This document shows positions 15,888-23,802 of a stretch of 54,206 bases of DNA, in pieces. A program made the position numbers and the translations under genes. Each line of letters begins with the position of its first letter. Positions within the stretch are counted from its first letter, which is position 1. Under the pieces are notes generated by a model, which saw nothing but the letters and a program-made list of their open reading frames with translations, ran no database searches and was not told the DNA's origin. The stretch covers positions 1-54,206 of the forward strand of contig CAMZEN010000015.1 of the NCBI GenBank assembly GCA_947305775.1. The letters run 5' to 3'. This DNA comes from an uncultured Verrucomicrobiota bacterium. Lineage in GTDB: Bacteria > Verrucomicrobiota > Kiritimatiellia > RFP12 > UBA1067.

Positions 15888-17105
15888 TTATTCCGTGCGG
15901 TTGGTGTAGGCGTCGGCGGCCTTTGTGTCGATGGTCGACTTGAAGAACTCTTCGGCGGCATCCTTCGCCGCTGCGTCCCAAGGCCTCGGATAGCCGGAAA
16001 GCTGCACCACCCAAAGCTTGATCTGCTTTTTGCGCCAGTTCACCATGCAGTTCGTGCCGAACGCTCCGCCGTGCCCGAACCATGCGTCCTCGCCGTCCTT
16101 GCTCTGCTCAGGCGCATACAGGCCCAGCGAGTAGCCTTCGAAGCCCGACGGCCGCGATGAGACGGCTAGGAGGGTCTTTACGGTCTCTTCCTTAAGTATG
16201 CGAACTCCGTTGTCGCCAACGCCGAGGTTCATCAGCATCTTGTAGAACTTGTACTGGTCGTTGGCCGTGGTCCAAAGCCCGGCTCCTGCGGAAGCGAAGA
16301 CGTGCGAGTCGTTGTAGGGCCGCTGCTGCCAGTTGTTCTGCAGCTTCCACGTAGCGGGCGCGTCCGCATGGCAGTCGTACATCTCTATCTTGGTCTTGAG
16401 CTGCTCGTCCGTCGGCCAGAACCAGGTGTTCTTCATCTCAAGCGGGTCGAGCACTTCGCGGCGCAGATAGTCCTGCCACTTCATGCCGGTGACGACCTCT
16501 ACCACGGCTGCGGCGATGTCTATGCCGGTATTGGAGTATCTGGCGCTTGTGCCGGGTTCGAAAAGCAGCGGAGACGCGGCGGCGATCGCCGCAACTATGC
16601 GGATCGGTGCGCCGCCGGACCATCCTCCACCCGGAATCCTATCCTGTTTTGCGCTGATCTCGAACGGGAAGCCGCCTGTGTGGTTGAGGCACATGCGAAT
16701 CGTCAATGCGTTCTTTGCTTTGTTGAGAACGATCTGGTCCCCCGACTCGGAGGCCTTTACCCAAAGCGTCGAGAACTCGGGCAGGTACTTGGATACCGGG
16801 TCGTCAAGGTTGAGCTTGCCTTCTTCAATCAGCTTTGCGACCGTAACGCCGCAGAATCCCTTGGTCTGCGAACACTGCATGAACGCGTCATCCGCCGTGA
16901 TGGAACGCCCGGTGGAGACATCCGCATATCCGGCGCAAGTCACGTCGAGTTCGCCGTTGGAGTACAGGATGCTTACCGCACCAGGCAGTTTGCCGCTTTT
17001 GATGAATGGATCGAGGGCTTCCGCCATTTTCGATGCCGCACCACAGTCAAGCGCAAAGCAGAAAGCTGCGAGCGCAACAAGTTTGGATAGTGTTCTCGTG
17101 TTCAT
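15888..17105 (-). CDS. exported serine hydrolase of the class C beta-lactamase family
   Basis: A 405-residue protein with a signal peptide (MNTRTLSKLVALAAFCFALDC, cleavage near GAASK). The active-site triad of the penicillin-binding/class C beta-lactamase fold is visible: SQTK (SxxK), YSN (YxN) and HGG in WFGHGGAFG. Such proteins include esterases, D-aminopeptidases and DD-peptidases, and the substrate cannot be told from sequence. I place the start at the ATG ending at 17105; another ATG at 17114 abuts the -10 element and would add three residues before the signal peptide. It has its own near-leaderless promoter facing the cation efflux gene. Confidence 0.88.
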   Translation of the reverse strand: MNTRTLSKLVALAAFCFALDCGAASKMAEALDPFIKSGKLPGAVSILYSNGELDVTCAGYADVSTGRSITADDAFMQCSQTKGFCGVTVAKLIEEGKLNLDDPVSKYLPEFSTLWVKASESGDQIVLNKAKNALTIRMCLNHTGGFPFEISAKQDRIPGGGWSGGAPIRIVAAIAAASPLLFEPGTSARYSNTGIDIAAAVVEVVTGMKWQDYLRREVLDPLEMKNTWFWPTDEQLKTKIEMYDCHADAPATWKLQNNWQQRPYNDSHVFASAGAGLWTTANDQYKFYKMLMNLGVGDNGVRILKEETVKTLLAVSSRPSGFEGYSLGLYAPEQSKDGEDAWFGHGGAFGTNCMVNWRKKQIKLWVVQLSGYPRPWDAAAKDAAEEFFKSTIDTKAADAYTNRTE

Positions 17106-17114
17106 GATGGACAT

Positions 17115-17123
17115 ATTATACCA
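17115..17123 (-). promoter_or_regulatory. extended -10 promoter of the serine hydrolase, near-leaderless
   Basis: On the minus strand TGGTATAAT covers 17123-17115, nine bases before the ATG at 17105. It lies back to back with the promoter at 17132-17137, with only 11 bases between the two hexamers, so each promoter's upstream half overlies the other's core. Confidence 0.6.
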
Positions 17124-17131
17124 AATCGCGG

Positions 17132-17137
17132 TATAAT
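17132..17137 (+). promoter_or_regulatory. -10 promoter of the cation efflux gene, predicted leaderless
   Basis: TATAAT at 17132-17137 ends six bases before the ATG at 17144. The bases before it are CGG and not TGG, one of two exceptions to the extended -10 pattern in this window. A second ATG at 17138 directly abuts the hexamer and would lie upstream of the expected start site. Confidence 0.6.
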
Positions 17138-17143
17138 ATGCTC

Positions 17144-18064
17144 ATGGTTGAATGCGTTTCAGCAGAGAGAAAGATACATGTGGTGCGGTGGGTGACGCTC
17201 GCCGGGATACTTGTTAATGTTGCGATAGCTGTGGCAAAGGCCATCGCCGGTGTCGTGTTCTCGTCTCAGGCCCTTGTGGCCGACGCCATACATTCGGCGT
17301 CCGATCTGGTGACGGACCTTGCGGTGGTGTTCAGCGTCCGCCACTGGACCGCGCCTGCCGACGCCGACCATCCTTATGGACACGGTAAGATCGAGTCGCT
17401 TGTTACGCTGCTCATTTCCGCCGCGCTCCTTTTTGCGGCGTGGGAACTGGCCAAGAACGCTGTAGCCCTACTTTTGCGCGGCGGATCGGATGCCCGTCCC
17501 GGGGCGTTGGCTTTTGCGGTCGCGCTCGGCAGCATCGTCCTGAAGGAGATCCTTTTCGTGGTTACTCGCTCCGCTGCGCGCAAGGTCAAGTCGATTGCGC
17601 TGGAGGCGAACGCATGGCACCATCGCTCGGATGCGCTCAGTTCTGTTCCTGTTGCGGTTGCTGTGGCTGTCGTGTGGGTGTTCCCGGCGCTCTGGTGGGC
17701 GGATGCCGCAGGGGCGATTGTCGTAAGCCTGTTCATAGTATACGTTTCATGGACGCTCGCAAAACCCGCGCTGCAGGAGCTTACCGACGCGCAGATCGGC
17801 TCCAAGGCGGAAGCTGTCGCTTTGGCGGCCATGGGGGTGCCGGGCGTAAAGGGCGTTCACAAGTCTCGGGCGCGGCGATACGGCGGCAGCTACCAGGCCG
17901 ACATACATGTACAGGTGGATGGATCTCTCTCCGTCACCGAGGGCCATGATATAGGGCATGCCGTTAAGGAGGCGGTCGTAAGCGCAGGACTGGACGTGGA
18001 TGACGTGGTAGTGCATGTCGAGCCGTGGCATGACGCCTCAGTCATAGATAAGCCAAAACGCTGA
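17144..18064 (+). CDS. cation diffusion facilitator family transporter
   Basis: A 306-residue divalent metal/proton antiporter of the inner membrane. Six hydrophobic helices are visible, followed by a cytoplasmic ferredoxin-like domain. Metal-site motifs are present in helix 2 (ADAIHSASDLVTD) and helix 5 (HHRSDALSS), and the HPYGHGKIE loop is typical of the family. The C-terminal domain has the usual H-rich elements (ADIHVQVDG, VVVHVEPWHD). The start is set at 17144 because the promoter geometry puts the transcription start there; the ATG two codons upstream is also in frame. The metal (zinc, iron or manganese) cannot be told. Confidence 0.92.
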   Translation: MVECVSAERKIHVVRWVTLAGILVNVAIAVAKAIAGVVFSSQALVADAIHSASDLVTDLAVVFSVRHWTAPADADHPYGHGKIESLVTLLISAALLFAAWELAKNAVALLLRGGSDARPGALAFAVALGSIVLKEILFVVTRSAARKVKSIALEANAWHHRSDALSSVPVAVAVAVVWVFPALWWADAAGAIVVSLFIVYVSWTLAKPALQELTDAQIGSKAEAVALAAMGVPGVKGVHKSRARRYGGSYQADIHVQVDGSLSVTEGHDIGHAVKEAVVSAGLDVDDVVVHVEPWHDASVIDKPKR

Positions 18065-18170
18065 ACGAAAACTCCGCCGATCAGGTAGCAAAATTGGCCC
18101 AAGTTGTTAGCTTCCGCGTATTCAAGAGTGGGCACAATTTCAGTAGTTTCGCAATCCACACAAATTTTTC
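18065..18170. other. gap between convergent genes, no recognised feature
   Basis: About 106 bases lie between the stop of the cation efflux gene and the stop of the DppD-like gene on the other strand. I see no stable GC-rich hairpin with a T-run on either strand and no open frame. Confidence 0.5.
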
Positions 18171-19022
18171 TTATTTGGAGGTGCAAGGGCACTTCGTGAA
18201 CGAGGGGGCGGCGCACGAGGGTTGCGCTTCAGGACAGCGCGGATGGAATGCGCATCCTTGAGGCCAGTCCCATGGTGCGGGGACTGTCCCCGGAATGTCC
18301 GCGAGCGGAGCGTCTTTGGGCGCGTCAAGGCGCGGAACCGCCGCAATCAATCCCTTCGTATATGGATGGCGCGGATTCTTGAGGACGTTTTCCACCGTTC
18401 CCGCCTCCACAATCTCGCCTGCGTACATCACATTCATGAACTTTGAATGTTCCGCCACCAGCCCCAGATTGTGCGTAATCAGTAGAACCGCCATGCCGCG
18501 TTCGTCGGCGACGCGGTCCACCAGCTCTAGGACTTCCTTCTGCGTTGTGACATCAAGGGCGGTCGTCGGCTCGTCCGCAACGAGAAGGTCGGGCCCCGCC
18601 GCCAGCGCCATCGCTATCATGATGCGCTGCTGCTGTCCGCCGGAAAGTTGGCATGGATACTTGCTTTCGGTCTCGCGCGACAGTCCAACCGCCTCAAGCA
18701 GTCCCAAATGGCTTTCGCCCTTGGCGCCTTTCGGCAGGGCCTCCTTGATCTGCCGACCTACGCGCATCACTGGATTGAGCGACTGCATCGGATTCTGGAA
18801 GATGTAGGATATTCGTGGCCGACCCTTTATCGCGCCTGATATTTCGGCGCGCTCCACCAGGCCGCCGATCGCCAGCGCCGTTAGGCTTTTGCCGCTGCCC
18901 GATTCGCCCACTAGGGCCACGCGCCCGTTCTCGGGAATCGCAAACGAGACGTCCTTTACTGGTATCGAGAGGCGTCCCTCCAGTTTGAAGGCTATGCGCA
19001 GATTTTCGACTTCGAGCAGCAT
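18171..19022 (-). CDS. ABC transporter ATP-binding protein, OppD/DppD type
   Basis: A 283-residue ATPase of the peptide/nickel uptake class. It has Walker A GESGSGKS near residue 39, the Q-loop in FQNPMQSLNP, the signature LSGGQQQR, Walker B LLVADEPT and the H-switch THN. The C-terminal extension GCAFHPRCPEAQPSC is the Cys-containing oligopeptide/dipeptide transporter tail, shared with iron-sulfur-binding OppD/DppD proteins. No permease, second ATPase or binding protein gene is next to it, so its partners are elsewhere. It lies 13 bases downstream of the DedA gene on the same strand. Confidence 0.9.
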   Translation of the reverse strand: MLLEVENLRIAFKLEGRLSIPVKDVSFAIPENGRVALVGESGSGKSLTALAIGGLVERAEISGAIKGRPRISYIFQNPMQSLNPVMRVGRQIKEALPKGAKGESHLGLLEAVGLSRETESKYPCQLSGGQQQRIMIAMALAAGPDLLVADEPTTALDVTTQKEVLELVDRVADERGMAVLLITHNLGLVAEHSKFMNVMYAGEIVEAGTVENVLKNPRHPYTKGLIAAVPRLDAPKDAPLADIPGTVPAPWDWPQGCAFHPRCPEAQPSCAAPSFTKCPCTSK

Positions 19023-19035
19023 GGTGTAGGGTTTC

Positions 19036-19701
19036 TCAGCGCCGCTTCATTACGAGGCGCGATGCTAACATGTACAATGCGACGAGCGCCAGGGCGCAGC
19101 CGATCACGAGAGGAAGATGGTGCGCGGCGGTTTCCTTGCCGCACGTCACAAGCTCAAGGTACGTCATGTCGCCTGCGGAGCGGCCGAGCGCGAATCCGAC
19201 GGCCGCCAGTATTATGGTCCATATGCCTGCCCCAAGCCCCGTGAAGAGCGTGAACTCGCCGAGAGGCATGCGGGCGATGCCCGCCGGGATGGATATCAGC
19301 TGGCGGATGACAGGCACAAGACGGCACACGAACGTCGTCGCCGCACCGTATCTGTTGAACACTTCGCATGCGCGCTCGAGCGGCTCCTTTTTCACGAAGA
19401 ACCACTTGCCGTACTTCTCAAGGAACGGCTTGCCTACGAAGAGCGCGATATAGTAGTTGGCGAAAGCGCCCGCGAGCGACCCGAGGATGCCCGCCGCGAC
19501 CGCCGCCGTGAGAGTCGCGGCCGGTCCGCCGGCGCCAAGCTCTCCGCGCGCGGCGAGAAAGCCGGCGGGTATCATGACCACTTCGCTCGGGAAGGGTATG
19601 AAGCTCGATTCGATCGCCATGAACGCGAATATGAAAACGTAGCCCCACGTTGGCGCAAGCGCGGCAATCGTGTCAAGGTGGGCGGCAATGGACTCTAGCA
19701 T
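19036..19701 (-). CDS. DedA family membrane protein
   Basis: A 221-residue polytopic protein of the DedA/SNARE-associated family, whose members act in lipid carrier recycling and envelope homeostasis. Family motifs are clear: FIPFPSEVVMIPAGFLAARG near the N-terminus, then GSLAGAFANYYIALFVGKPFL, FNRYGAATTFVCRLVPVIRQ and IPAGIARMPLGEFTLFT. The conserved acidic residue in FPSE and the arginines in CRLVPVIRQ are intact. The start is the ATG at 19701, which overlaps the end of the PP-loop gene by seven bases; the frame is open further upstream inside that gene. Confidence 0.92.
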   Translation of the reverse strand: MLESIAAHLDTIAALAPTWGYVFIFAFMAIESSFIPFPSEVVMIPAGFLAARGELGAGGPAATLTAAVAAGILGSLAGAFANYYIALFVGKPFLEKYGKWFFVKKEPLERACEVFNRYGAATTFVCRLVPVIRQLISIPAGIARMPLGEFTLFTGLGAGIWTIILAAVGFALGRSAGDMTYLELVTCGKETAAHHLPLVIGCALALVALYMLASRLVMKRR

Positions 19702-20666
19702 ATCTGGAACTCCTTGAACTTTGCGCGGTCGTAAGGACGCGGCACCGGCGAAGAGTCGTTGCCGATCCTGACCGTGATGTCGCCGACAAGCCTGTCGCAC
19801 CTCGAGTACGCGCAGACCAGCTCTGCGGCAAGGCGCAGGTCGGCTTCGCTCTTTATCTGCGGAATGAGCGCCGTCGGCCCCGGACAGTTAACGGGCGCGA
19901 CCACAGTGCCGACGCCATCCGCTTCCTTTAGTATGTCGTTTTCTGTCTTGTCGCGCCCTAGCAGGACGCCCGTGCCGTCCGGCAGCCGGAACCGCCGCGC
20001 CACGACAAGCAGCTCCACGAGCCTGCGGTTCTTTAGTCCTTCATGCTCCATTAGGTCGCGTAGCTTGCGTCCGAATCCGTCCTCTGTCAGCTTGCAGCCG
20101 CCGGCCGGTGAAGGGTAGTCTACGATGCCCAGCTCGGCTGCGAGCTCGATCTGGCGGTTGCGGGAACGTCCCGAAATGTCCAGCAGCTTTTCGCGGTCGA
20201 TCTTGCCTTCTGTTTCAGGGATCGTCGGTTCGAGAAGCTTTGCGCTGAGGGGACGGATGAGGCGTCCCTTGAGTCCGGACGATTTCTCCACGACGCCGAG
20301 CGACTGCTTGTTCTGGCTCATTGGGCGCTGGCCCATGACTTCGCCGGTCGACACGAAGTCGTAGCCAAGCCTTTCCATAAGCTCTCCGGCGCGGCGAATC
20401 ATGGTGGCGTGGCAGTCGATGCAAGGGTTCATTGCGCCGCCGAAGCCGTGCGGCGGATTCTCGACAAGCGCGATCTCGTCGTCGGTGAAGTCGATGAGAT
20501 GCAGCTTTATGCCGAGTGCGGCGGCTGCCTTCTTTGCCGCGTCAGGCGCAAAGAAGGGCGTAACAAAGCATATGCCTTCGACCTCAGCCCCGGCACGCTC
20601 CAGAACGCGCACGGCAAGCTGGCTGTCGAGACCACCGCTCAGCAAACTAAGACCTTTCGCTCCCAT
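19695..20666 (-). CDS. PP-loop ATPase of the tRNA thiolation (MnmA/ThiI-like) type
   Basis: A 323-residue protein with the PP-loop SGGLDS at residues 10-15, which binds ATP and adenylates a substrate. A CIDC pair (Cys82, Cys85) and the segment STGEVMGQRPMSQNKQSL are typical of a group of bacterial MnmA/ThiI relatives, as is the later DISGRSRNRQIELAAELGI and PSPAGGCKLTEDGFGRKL. These proteins are presumed to thiolate tRNA, but the target base is not established from sequence. The C-terminal 100 residues form a separate domain. The promoter lies seven bases before the ATG. Confidence 0.8.
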   Translation of the reverse strand: MGAKGLSLLSGGLDSQLAVRVLERAGAEVEGICFVTPFFAPDAAKKAAAALGIKLHLIDFTDDEIALVENPPHGFGGAMNPCIDCHATMIRRAGELMERLGYDFVSTGEVMGQRPMSQNKQSLGVVEKSSGLKGRLIRPLSAKLLEPTIPETEGKIDREKLLDISGRSRNRQIELAAELGIVDYPSPAGGCKLTEDGFGRKLRDLMEHEGLKNRRLVELLVVARRFRLPDGTGVLLGRDKTENDILKEADGVGTVVAPVNCPGPTALIPQIKSEADLRLAAELVCAYSRCDRLVGDITVRIGNDSSPVPRPYDRAKFKEFQIC

Positions 20667-20673
20667 GCAATCA

Positions 20674-20682
20674 ATTATACCA
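20674..20682 (-). promoter_or_regulatory. extended -10 promoter of the PP-loop gene, predicted leaderless
   Basis: On the minus strand TGGTATAAT covers 20682-20674. Seven bases separate it from the ATG at 20666, so a start site at normal spacing would give a leader of zero or one base. Confidence 0.6.
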
Positions 20683-21066
20683 AAATCTTATCACCTCTGG
20701 TGTTTCCCGTTTTAGGTTTCTTGTTTCACTCCTATGATGTGTCTTCGTTTCCCAACAGGGTAAGATAGCCGTTGCCGTAGGGCCGATTCTTTTCCAGACA
20801 CGAGTCAGTTATAAAATATAGATCAATTGTGCTAGTAAACACCATCCAATACCAGAAATCACCTGATTAGGTGCATTCGCTTTTACAAGTGGACAACCCA
20901 GAAAACATAACATGGCAAAGCTAAAGTTTAGAACGGACAAGGGATAAAGCGTGATTACTCAGCGTTCGAACGGCTGCTGAAGAAGATCGTCGGCCAGAAA
21001 ACCAAAACGGACGAATTCAATGTCGAGCTATTCCCTCCAAGGCATTGCTATGGCAATGGGCGATAA
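20683..21066. other. AT-richer non-coding stretch of about 380 bases
   Basis: This is the largest gap between genes. It looks visibly richer in A and T than its flanks. It holds a small hairpin at 20860-20873 (CACCT, loop GATT, AGGTG), a weak TATAAA-like stretch near 20810, and the possible broken gene described at 20912-21066. I see no tRNA, no repeat and no terminator. The composition could reflect relaxed selection or an insertion remnant. Confidence 0.4.
20912..21066 (+). pseudogene. possible frameshifted small gene
   Basis: From ATG 20912 the frame reads MAKLKFRTDKG and stops. One base-shift away the frame continues as GIKRDYSAFERLLKKIVGQK and on to a TAA at 21064-21066, with plausible codon use. 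The total span is 155 bases, consistent with a single one-base deletion in a gene of about 51 codons. I do not recognise the product. The next promoter begins directly after it. Confidence 0.3.
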
Positions 21067-21070
21067 AGTT

Positions 21071-21079
21071 TGGTATAAT
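21071..21079 (+). promoter_or_regulatory. extended -10 promoter of the NeuD-like/glf pair
   Basis: TTGGTATAAT ends at 21079 (hexamer 21074-21079). The ATG is at 21117, so the leader is about 30 bases and includes AAGGAG at 21105-21110. This is a normal leadered promoter, in contrast to the leaderless ones nearby. Confidence 0.6.
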
Positions 21080-21116
21080 ATACAACATCAATCCACAATA
21101 ATGTAAGGAGAATCCA

Positions 21117-21728
21117 ATGAGAGATTTGTTTGTCGTAGGTGCCGGCGGGTTCGGCCGCGAGGCGATCTGGACGGTAGAGCGCATCAATGCTGATGCCAAG
21201 TTGCCTGTTTGGAACATCATAGGCTATGCCGACGACGATCCTAAGTGGAAGAAGGGCGACAACTACGAGGGTTATCCCATTCTTGGCACCGTCGAGGAGG
21301 CGTCACGCGACTATCCTGGCGCGTCGGTTTTCGTCGCAATCGGCAATAATGCCAAGCGTGCAGACATCTACAAGCGCCTCAGGGGACACGACTTCCCGGC
21401 GATCATTGACCCCAAGGCTCAGATTTCCCCCACGACGGACTTCCATCATGGAACGTTCATTGCGGCAGGAGCCGTAGTTCAGGTCGGTACCCAGATCGGA
21501 AAGTTCGCGATTCTCGGGTCCAACAGCGTCGTTGGCCACGACGCCGAACTTGGCGACTTCGTGAACCTTGGCCCCGGCGCGGTTATCGCGAGCGGCGTCA
21601 AGGTAGGCAAGGCGGCCTCGTTCTTCGCCAACAGCGCGACCATGCCCTGGATCACGATCGGTGAGGGCGCTTCGGTCAGCTGCGGCACCGGTGTCAAGGA
21701 AGACCTCCCTGCTGGGGCCTCCGTCTGA
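21117..21728 (+). CDS. NeuD/PglD-like sugar O- or N-acyltransferase
   Basis: A 203-residue protein with an N-terminal nucleotide-sugar binding fold (LFVVGAGGFGRE, then IGYADDDP) and a C-terminal left-handed beta helix built from hexapeptide repeats (about residues 95-195). This is the layout of NeuD and PglD, which acetylate sialic acid or UDP-amino sugars using acetyl-CoA. The likely catalytic histidine is in SVVGHDAELGD. It ends abruptly at PAGASV, shorter than most family members by about ten residues. AAGGAG six bases before the ATG fixes the start. It is paired with glf, suggesting surface polysaccharide work. Confidence 0.87.
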   Translation: MRDLFVVGAGGFGREAIWTVERINADAKLPVWNIIGYADDDPKWKKGDNYEGYPILGTVEEASRDYPGASVFVAIGNNAKRADIYKRLRGHDFPAIIDPKAQISPTTDFHHGTFIAAGAVVQVGTQIGKFAILGSNSVVGHDAELGDFVNLGPGAVIASGVKVGKAASFFANSATMPWITIGEGASVSCGTGVKEDLPAGASV

Positions 21729-21735
21729 CGCAGCG

Positions 21736-22818
21736 ATGCAGAATATAGACGCAGTGGTTGCGGGTGCGGGCATCTGGGGATGCACCGTCGCCCGCCGTCT
21801 TGCAGAATCCGGTCGAAGGGTGCTGGTGGTCGAGCGGCGCGAGGCCATCGGCGGGAACGTGCGTTGCGAGACCGATCCCGAGACCGGCATTGAGATACAT
21901 CTGTACGGATCGCACATTTTCCACACACACATTCCCGAGGTGTGGGATTTCGTGAACAGGTTCGTAAAGTTCAATGGCTACCAGCACAAGGTGCTGGCCA
22001 GGTACAAGGGCAAGACATACTTCCTGCCGCTTGGCCTCGCCCTCGTCAACAAGTTCTTCGGCACGGAGCTTTCTCCTGGCGAAGTCGAGGCGTTCATGAA
22101 GGATGAGACTCATTCCGCCGCAGTCTTTGACGCGTTCTTCCGCGGATACACTTCGAAACAGTGGGGACGTCCGCCGGAGGAGATCGACCCGTCCATAATC
22201 AAGCGCGTGCCCGTTCGCTCAAACTACGACGTAAACTACTTCAACGACTACAACCAGGGCATTCCGCTCAGCGGCTACAATTCGCTTTTCGAAAGGCTTC
22301 TGGACCATCCGTCCATCACCGTCAGGACCGGTGTGGAGCTGAGGTTTGAGGATGGTGTCTTCTTTGCGGGCGGCGACAGTCTGGGGAATGTGCCGGTATA
22401 CTACTCGGGACCTCTTGACGTGCTGTTCGGCTACAGGTTTGGCCATCTTCCATGGCGCAGCCTGCGCTTCGAAACCGAATGGCTTGACATGCGCGACTAC
22501 CAGGGGACAAGCGTGGTCAACTATACGGAGGCCGAGGTTCCGTACACCCGCATCCACGAGTTCAAGCACTATCATCCTGAAAACGCGGCGGCTATGGCGA
22601 CCGCCAAGACGGTGATAATGCGTGAGTATCCATCCGATTGGAGGCCGGGCGACGAGCCATACTATCCCATAGACAACGAAAGCTCGCGTGCGCTTCTTGG
22701 GCGATATCGCGAAGAGGCCGCCAAGTACACCAACCTTGTAGTCGGAGGACGTCTTGGCGGATACAAGTATTATGACATGGACCGTTCGATCGAGGCGGCG
22801 CTTGCCCTGTCGCTCTGA
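21736..22818 (+). CDS. glf: UDP-galactopyranose mutase
   Basis: A 360-residue flavoenzyme that interconverts UDP-galactopyranose and UDP-galactofuranose. It has the FAD-binding AGAGIWGCTVARRLAE, the ERREAIGGN segment, YGSHIFHT and GYTSKQWG, which are hallmark Glf motifs, with the later arginine-containing GRLGGYKYYDMD. It implies galactofuranose in a surface glycan. The ATG at 21736 lies seven bases after the preceding stop; I see no good Shine-Dalgarno site, so translation may depend on coupling. The frame is open upstream inside the acyltransferase gene. Confidence 0.95.
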   Translation: MQNIDAVVAGAGIWGCTVARRLAESGRRVLVVERREAIGGNVRCETDPETGIEIHLYGSHIFHTHIPEVWDFVNRFVKFNGYQHKVLARYKGKTYFLPLGLALVNKFFGTELSPGEVEAFMKDETHSAAVFDAFFRGYTSKQWGRPPEEIDPSIIKRVPVRSNYDVNYFNDYNQGIPLSGYNSLFERLLDHPSITVRTGVELRFEDGVFFAGGDSLGNVPVYYSGPLDVLFGYRFGHLPWRSLRFETEWLDMRDYQGTSVVNYTEAEVPYTRIHEFKHYHPENAAAMATAKTVIMREYPSDWRPGDEPYYPIDNESSRALLGRYREEAAKYTNLVVGGRLGGYKYYDMDRSIEAALALSL

Positions 22819-22834
22819 AACCGGCCACGAAATA

Positions 22835-22843
22835 TGATATAAT
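22835..22843 (+). promoter_or_regulatory. extended -10 promoter of the exbB-exbD operon
   Basis: ATGATATAAT ends at 22843 (hexamer 22838-22843). The ATG is at 22884 with AAGGAG at 22873-22878. It appears to be the only promoter for five tightly packed genes ending at 28723. Confidence 0.6.
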
Positions 22844-22883
22844 ATCTTGAATTTCAATTTCAGATAAACAGTAAGGAGTGCAA

Positions 22884-23399
22884 ATGAACGATATCACGTT
22901 CGGACAGGCATGGGAATACGGCGGCCCGCTTATGTGGGTCTTGGCCGGGTTTTCCGTTTTTGGGTTGGCTGTGATGCTATACCTGTGGATAGCCCAAGCG
23001 CGTTGGGTGTTCCTTCATGCCGCGATGAAGCGTCTGCATGCTGCAAAGGACTGGGTGGCGGAAGGCGCCCGCATAGCGGCCCGTGCGAACTCGGCTGTGG
23101 ATTGGCTGGCCGATGTTGCGGCCATAGCCCCGCTGGTCGGTCTTCTCGGCACGGTTCTGGGCATGTTCAAGGCGTTTGGCGGAATCGCCAGCGATGTTTC
23201 TGCCGGCGCGAAGCCCGTTGTGCTGGCGCAGGGCGTTTCGCAGGCGATCGTCACGACGATCTTTGGCCTGATAGTCGCCATACCGGCGCTTCTGGCGTAT
23301 GCGTTCTTCCGTCGTCGTGCGGCGAAGCGCATTGCCGAGCTTGAGGAGTCCGCCGAGGAGCTGATAAGCGCAGAGGCCTCAAATGAAGTTCAAGGTTGA
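22884..23399 (+). CDS. exbB: MotA/TolQ/ExbB family proton channel protein
   Basis: A 171-residue inner-membrane protein with three hydrophobic helices. The family core is clear: APLVGLLGTVLGMFKAFGG and SQAIVTTIFGLIVAIPALLAY, with the threonines that line the proton path. It is shorter than E. coli ExbB (244 residues), mainly at the N-terminus and in the cytoplasmic loop. With ExbD it should form a proton-driven motor that works on a TonB- or TolA-like partner. AAGGAG five bases before the ATG selects this start over a GTG at 22878. It overlaps exbD by 17 bases. Confidence 0.93.
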   Translation: MNDITFGQAWEYGGPLMWVLAGFSVFGLAVMLYLWIAQARWVFLHAAMKRLHAAKDWVAEGARIAARANSAVDWLADVAAIAPLVGLLGTVLGMFKAFGGIASDVSAGAKPVVLAQGVSQAIVTTIFGLIVAIPALLAYAFFRRRAAKRIAELEESAEELISAEASNEVQG

Positions 23400-23802
23400 T
23401 CAGAAGTCTCGTGCGCCAGTCCTTGCGCTGACGTCGATGCTTGACGTCATATTCCTTCTTTTGTGCTTCTTCGTCACAGTCAGCGTGTTTTCGCAGTGGG
23501 AAAGCGAAATATCCATAAAGCTGCCGGCGTCCAAGACTTCTGAGCAGCCCGAGCGTCTGCCCGGCGAGATAATCGTGAACCTCACCAAAGAGGGCATCGT
23601 CAAGGTCAACGGCAATGTGCTGCCTCTGCCGGAGCTGAAGTCGCGCCTTGCGAAGGTCGCGAAGTTTTATCCCGGGCAGCCCGTCATAATCCGCGCCGAC
23701 AAGGATACCCGCTACGAGTCTCTTGTCGAGGTGATGGATACTTGCCGCGAAGCCGATGTCTGGAATTTCTCGCTTGCTACCGAGGGAGAGGCCTCTAGGT
23801 GA
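23383..23802 (+). CDS. exbD: ExbD/TolR family biopolymer transport protein
   Basis: A 139-residue protein with a short cytoplasmic tail, one transmembrane helix holding the essential aspartate (Asp21 in LTSMLDVIFLLLCFF) and a periplasmic domain from about residue 45. The periplasmic part (GEIIVNLTKEGIVKVNGN, PVIIRADKDTRYESLVEVMD, then FSLAT) has the classical ExbD/TolR strand-helix pattern. The channel aspartate and the partner threonines of ExbB are intact, so the motor should work. It overlaps the next gene by GTGA. Confidence 0.93.
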   Translation: MKFKVDQKSRAPVLALTSMLDVIFLLLCFFVTVSVFSQWESEISIKLPASKTSEQPERLPGEIIVNLTKEGIVKVNGNVLPLPELKSRLAKVAKFYPGQPVIIRADKDTRYESLVEVMDTCREADVWNFSLATEGEASR

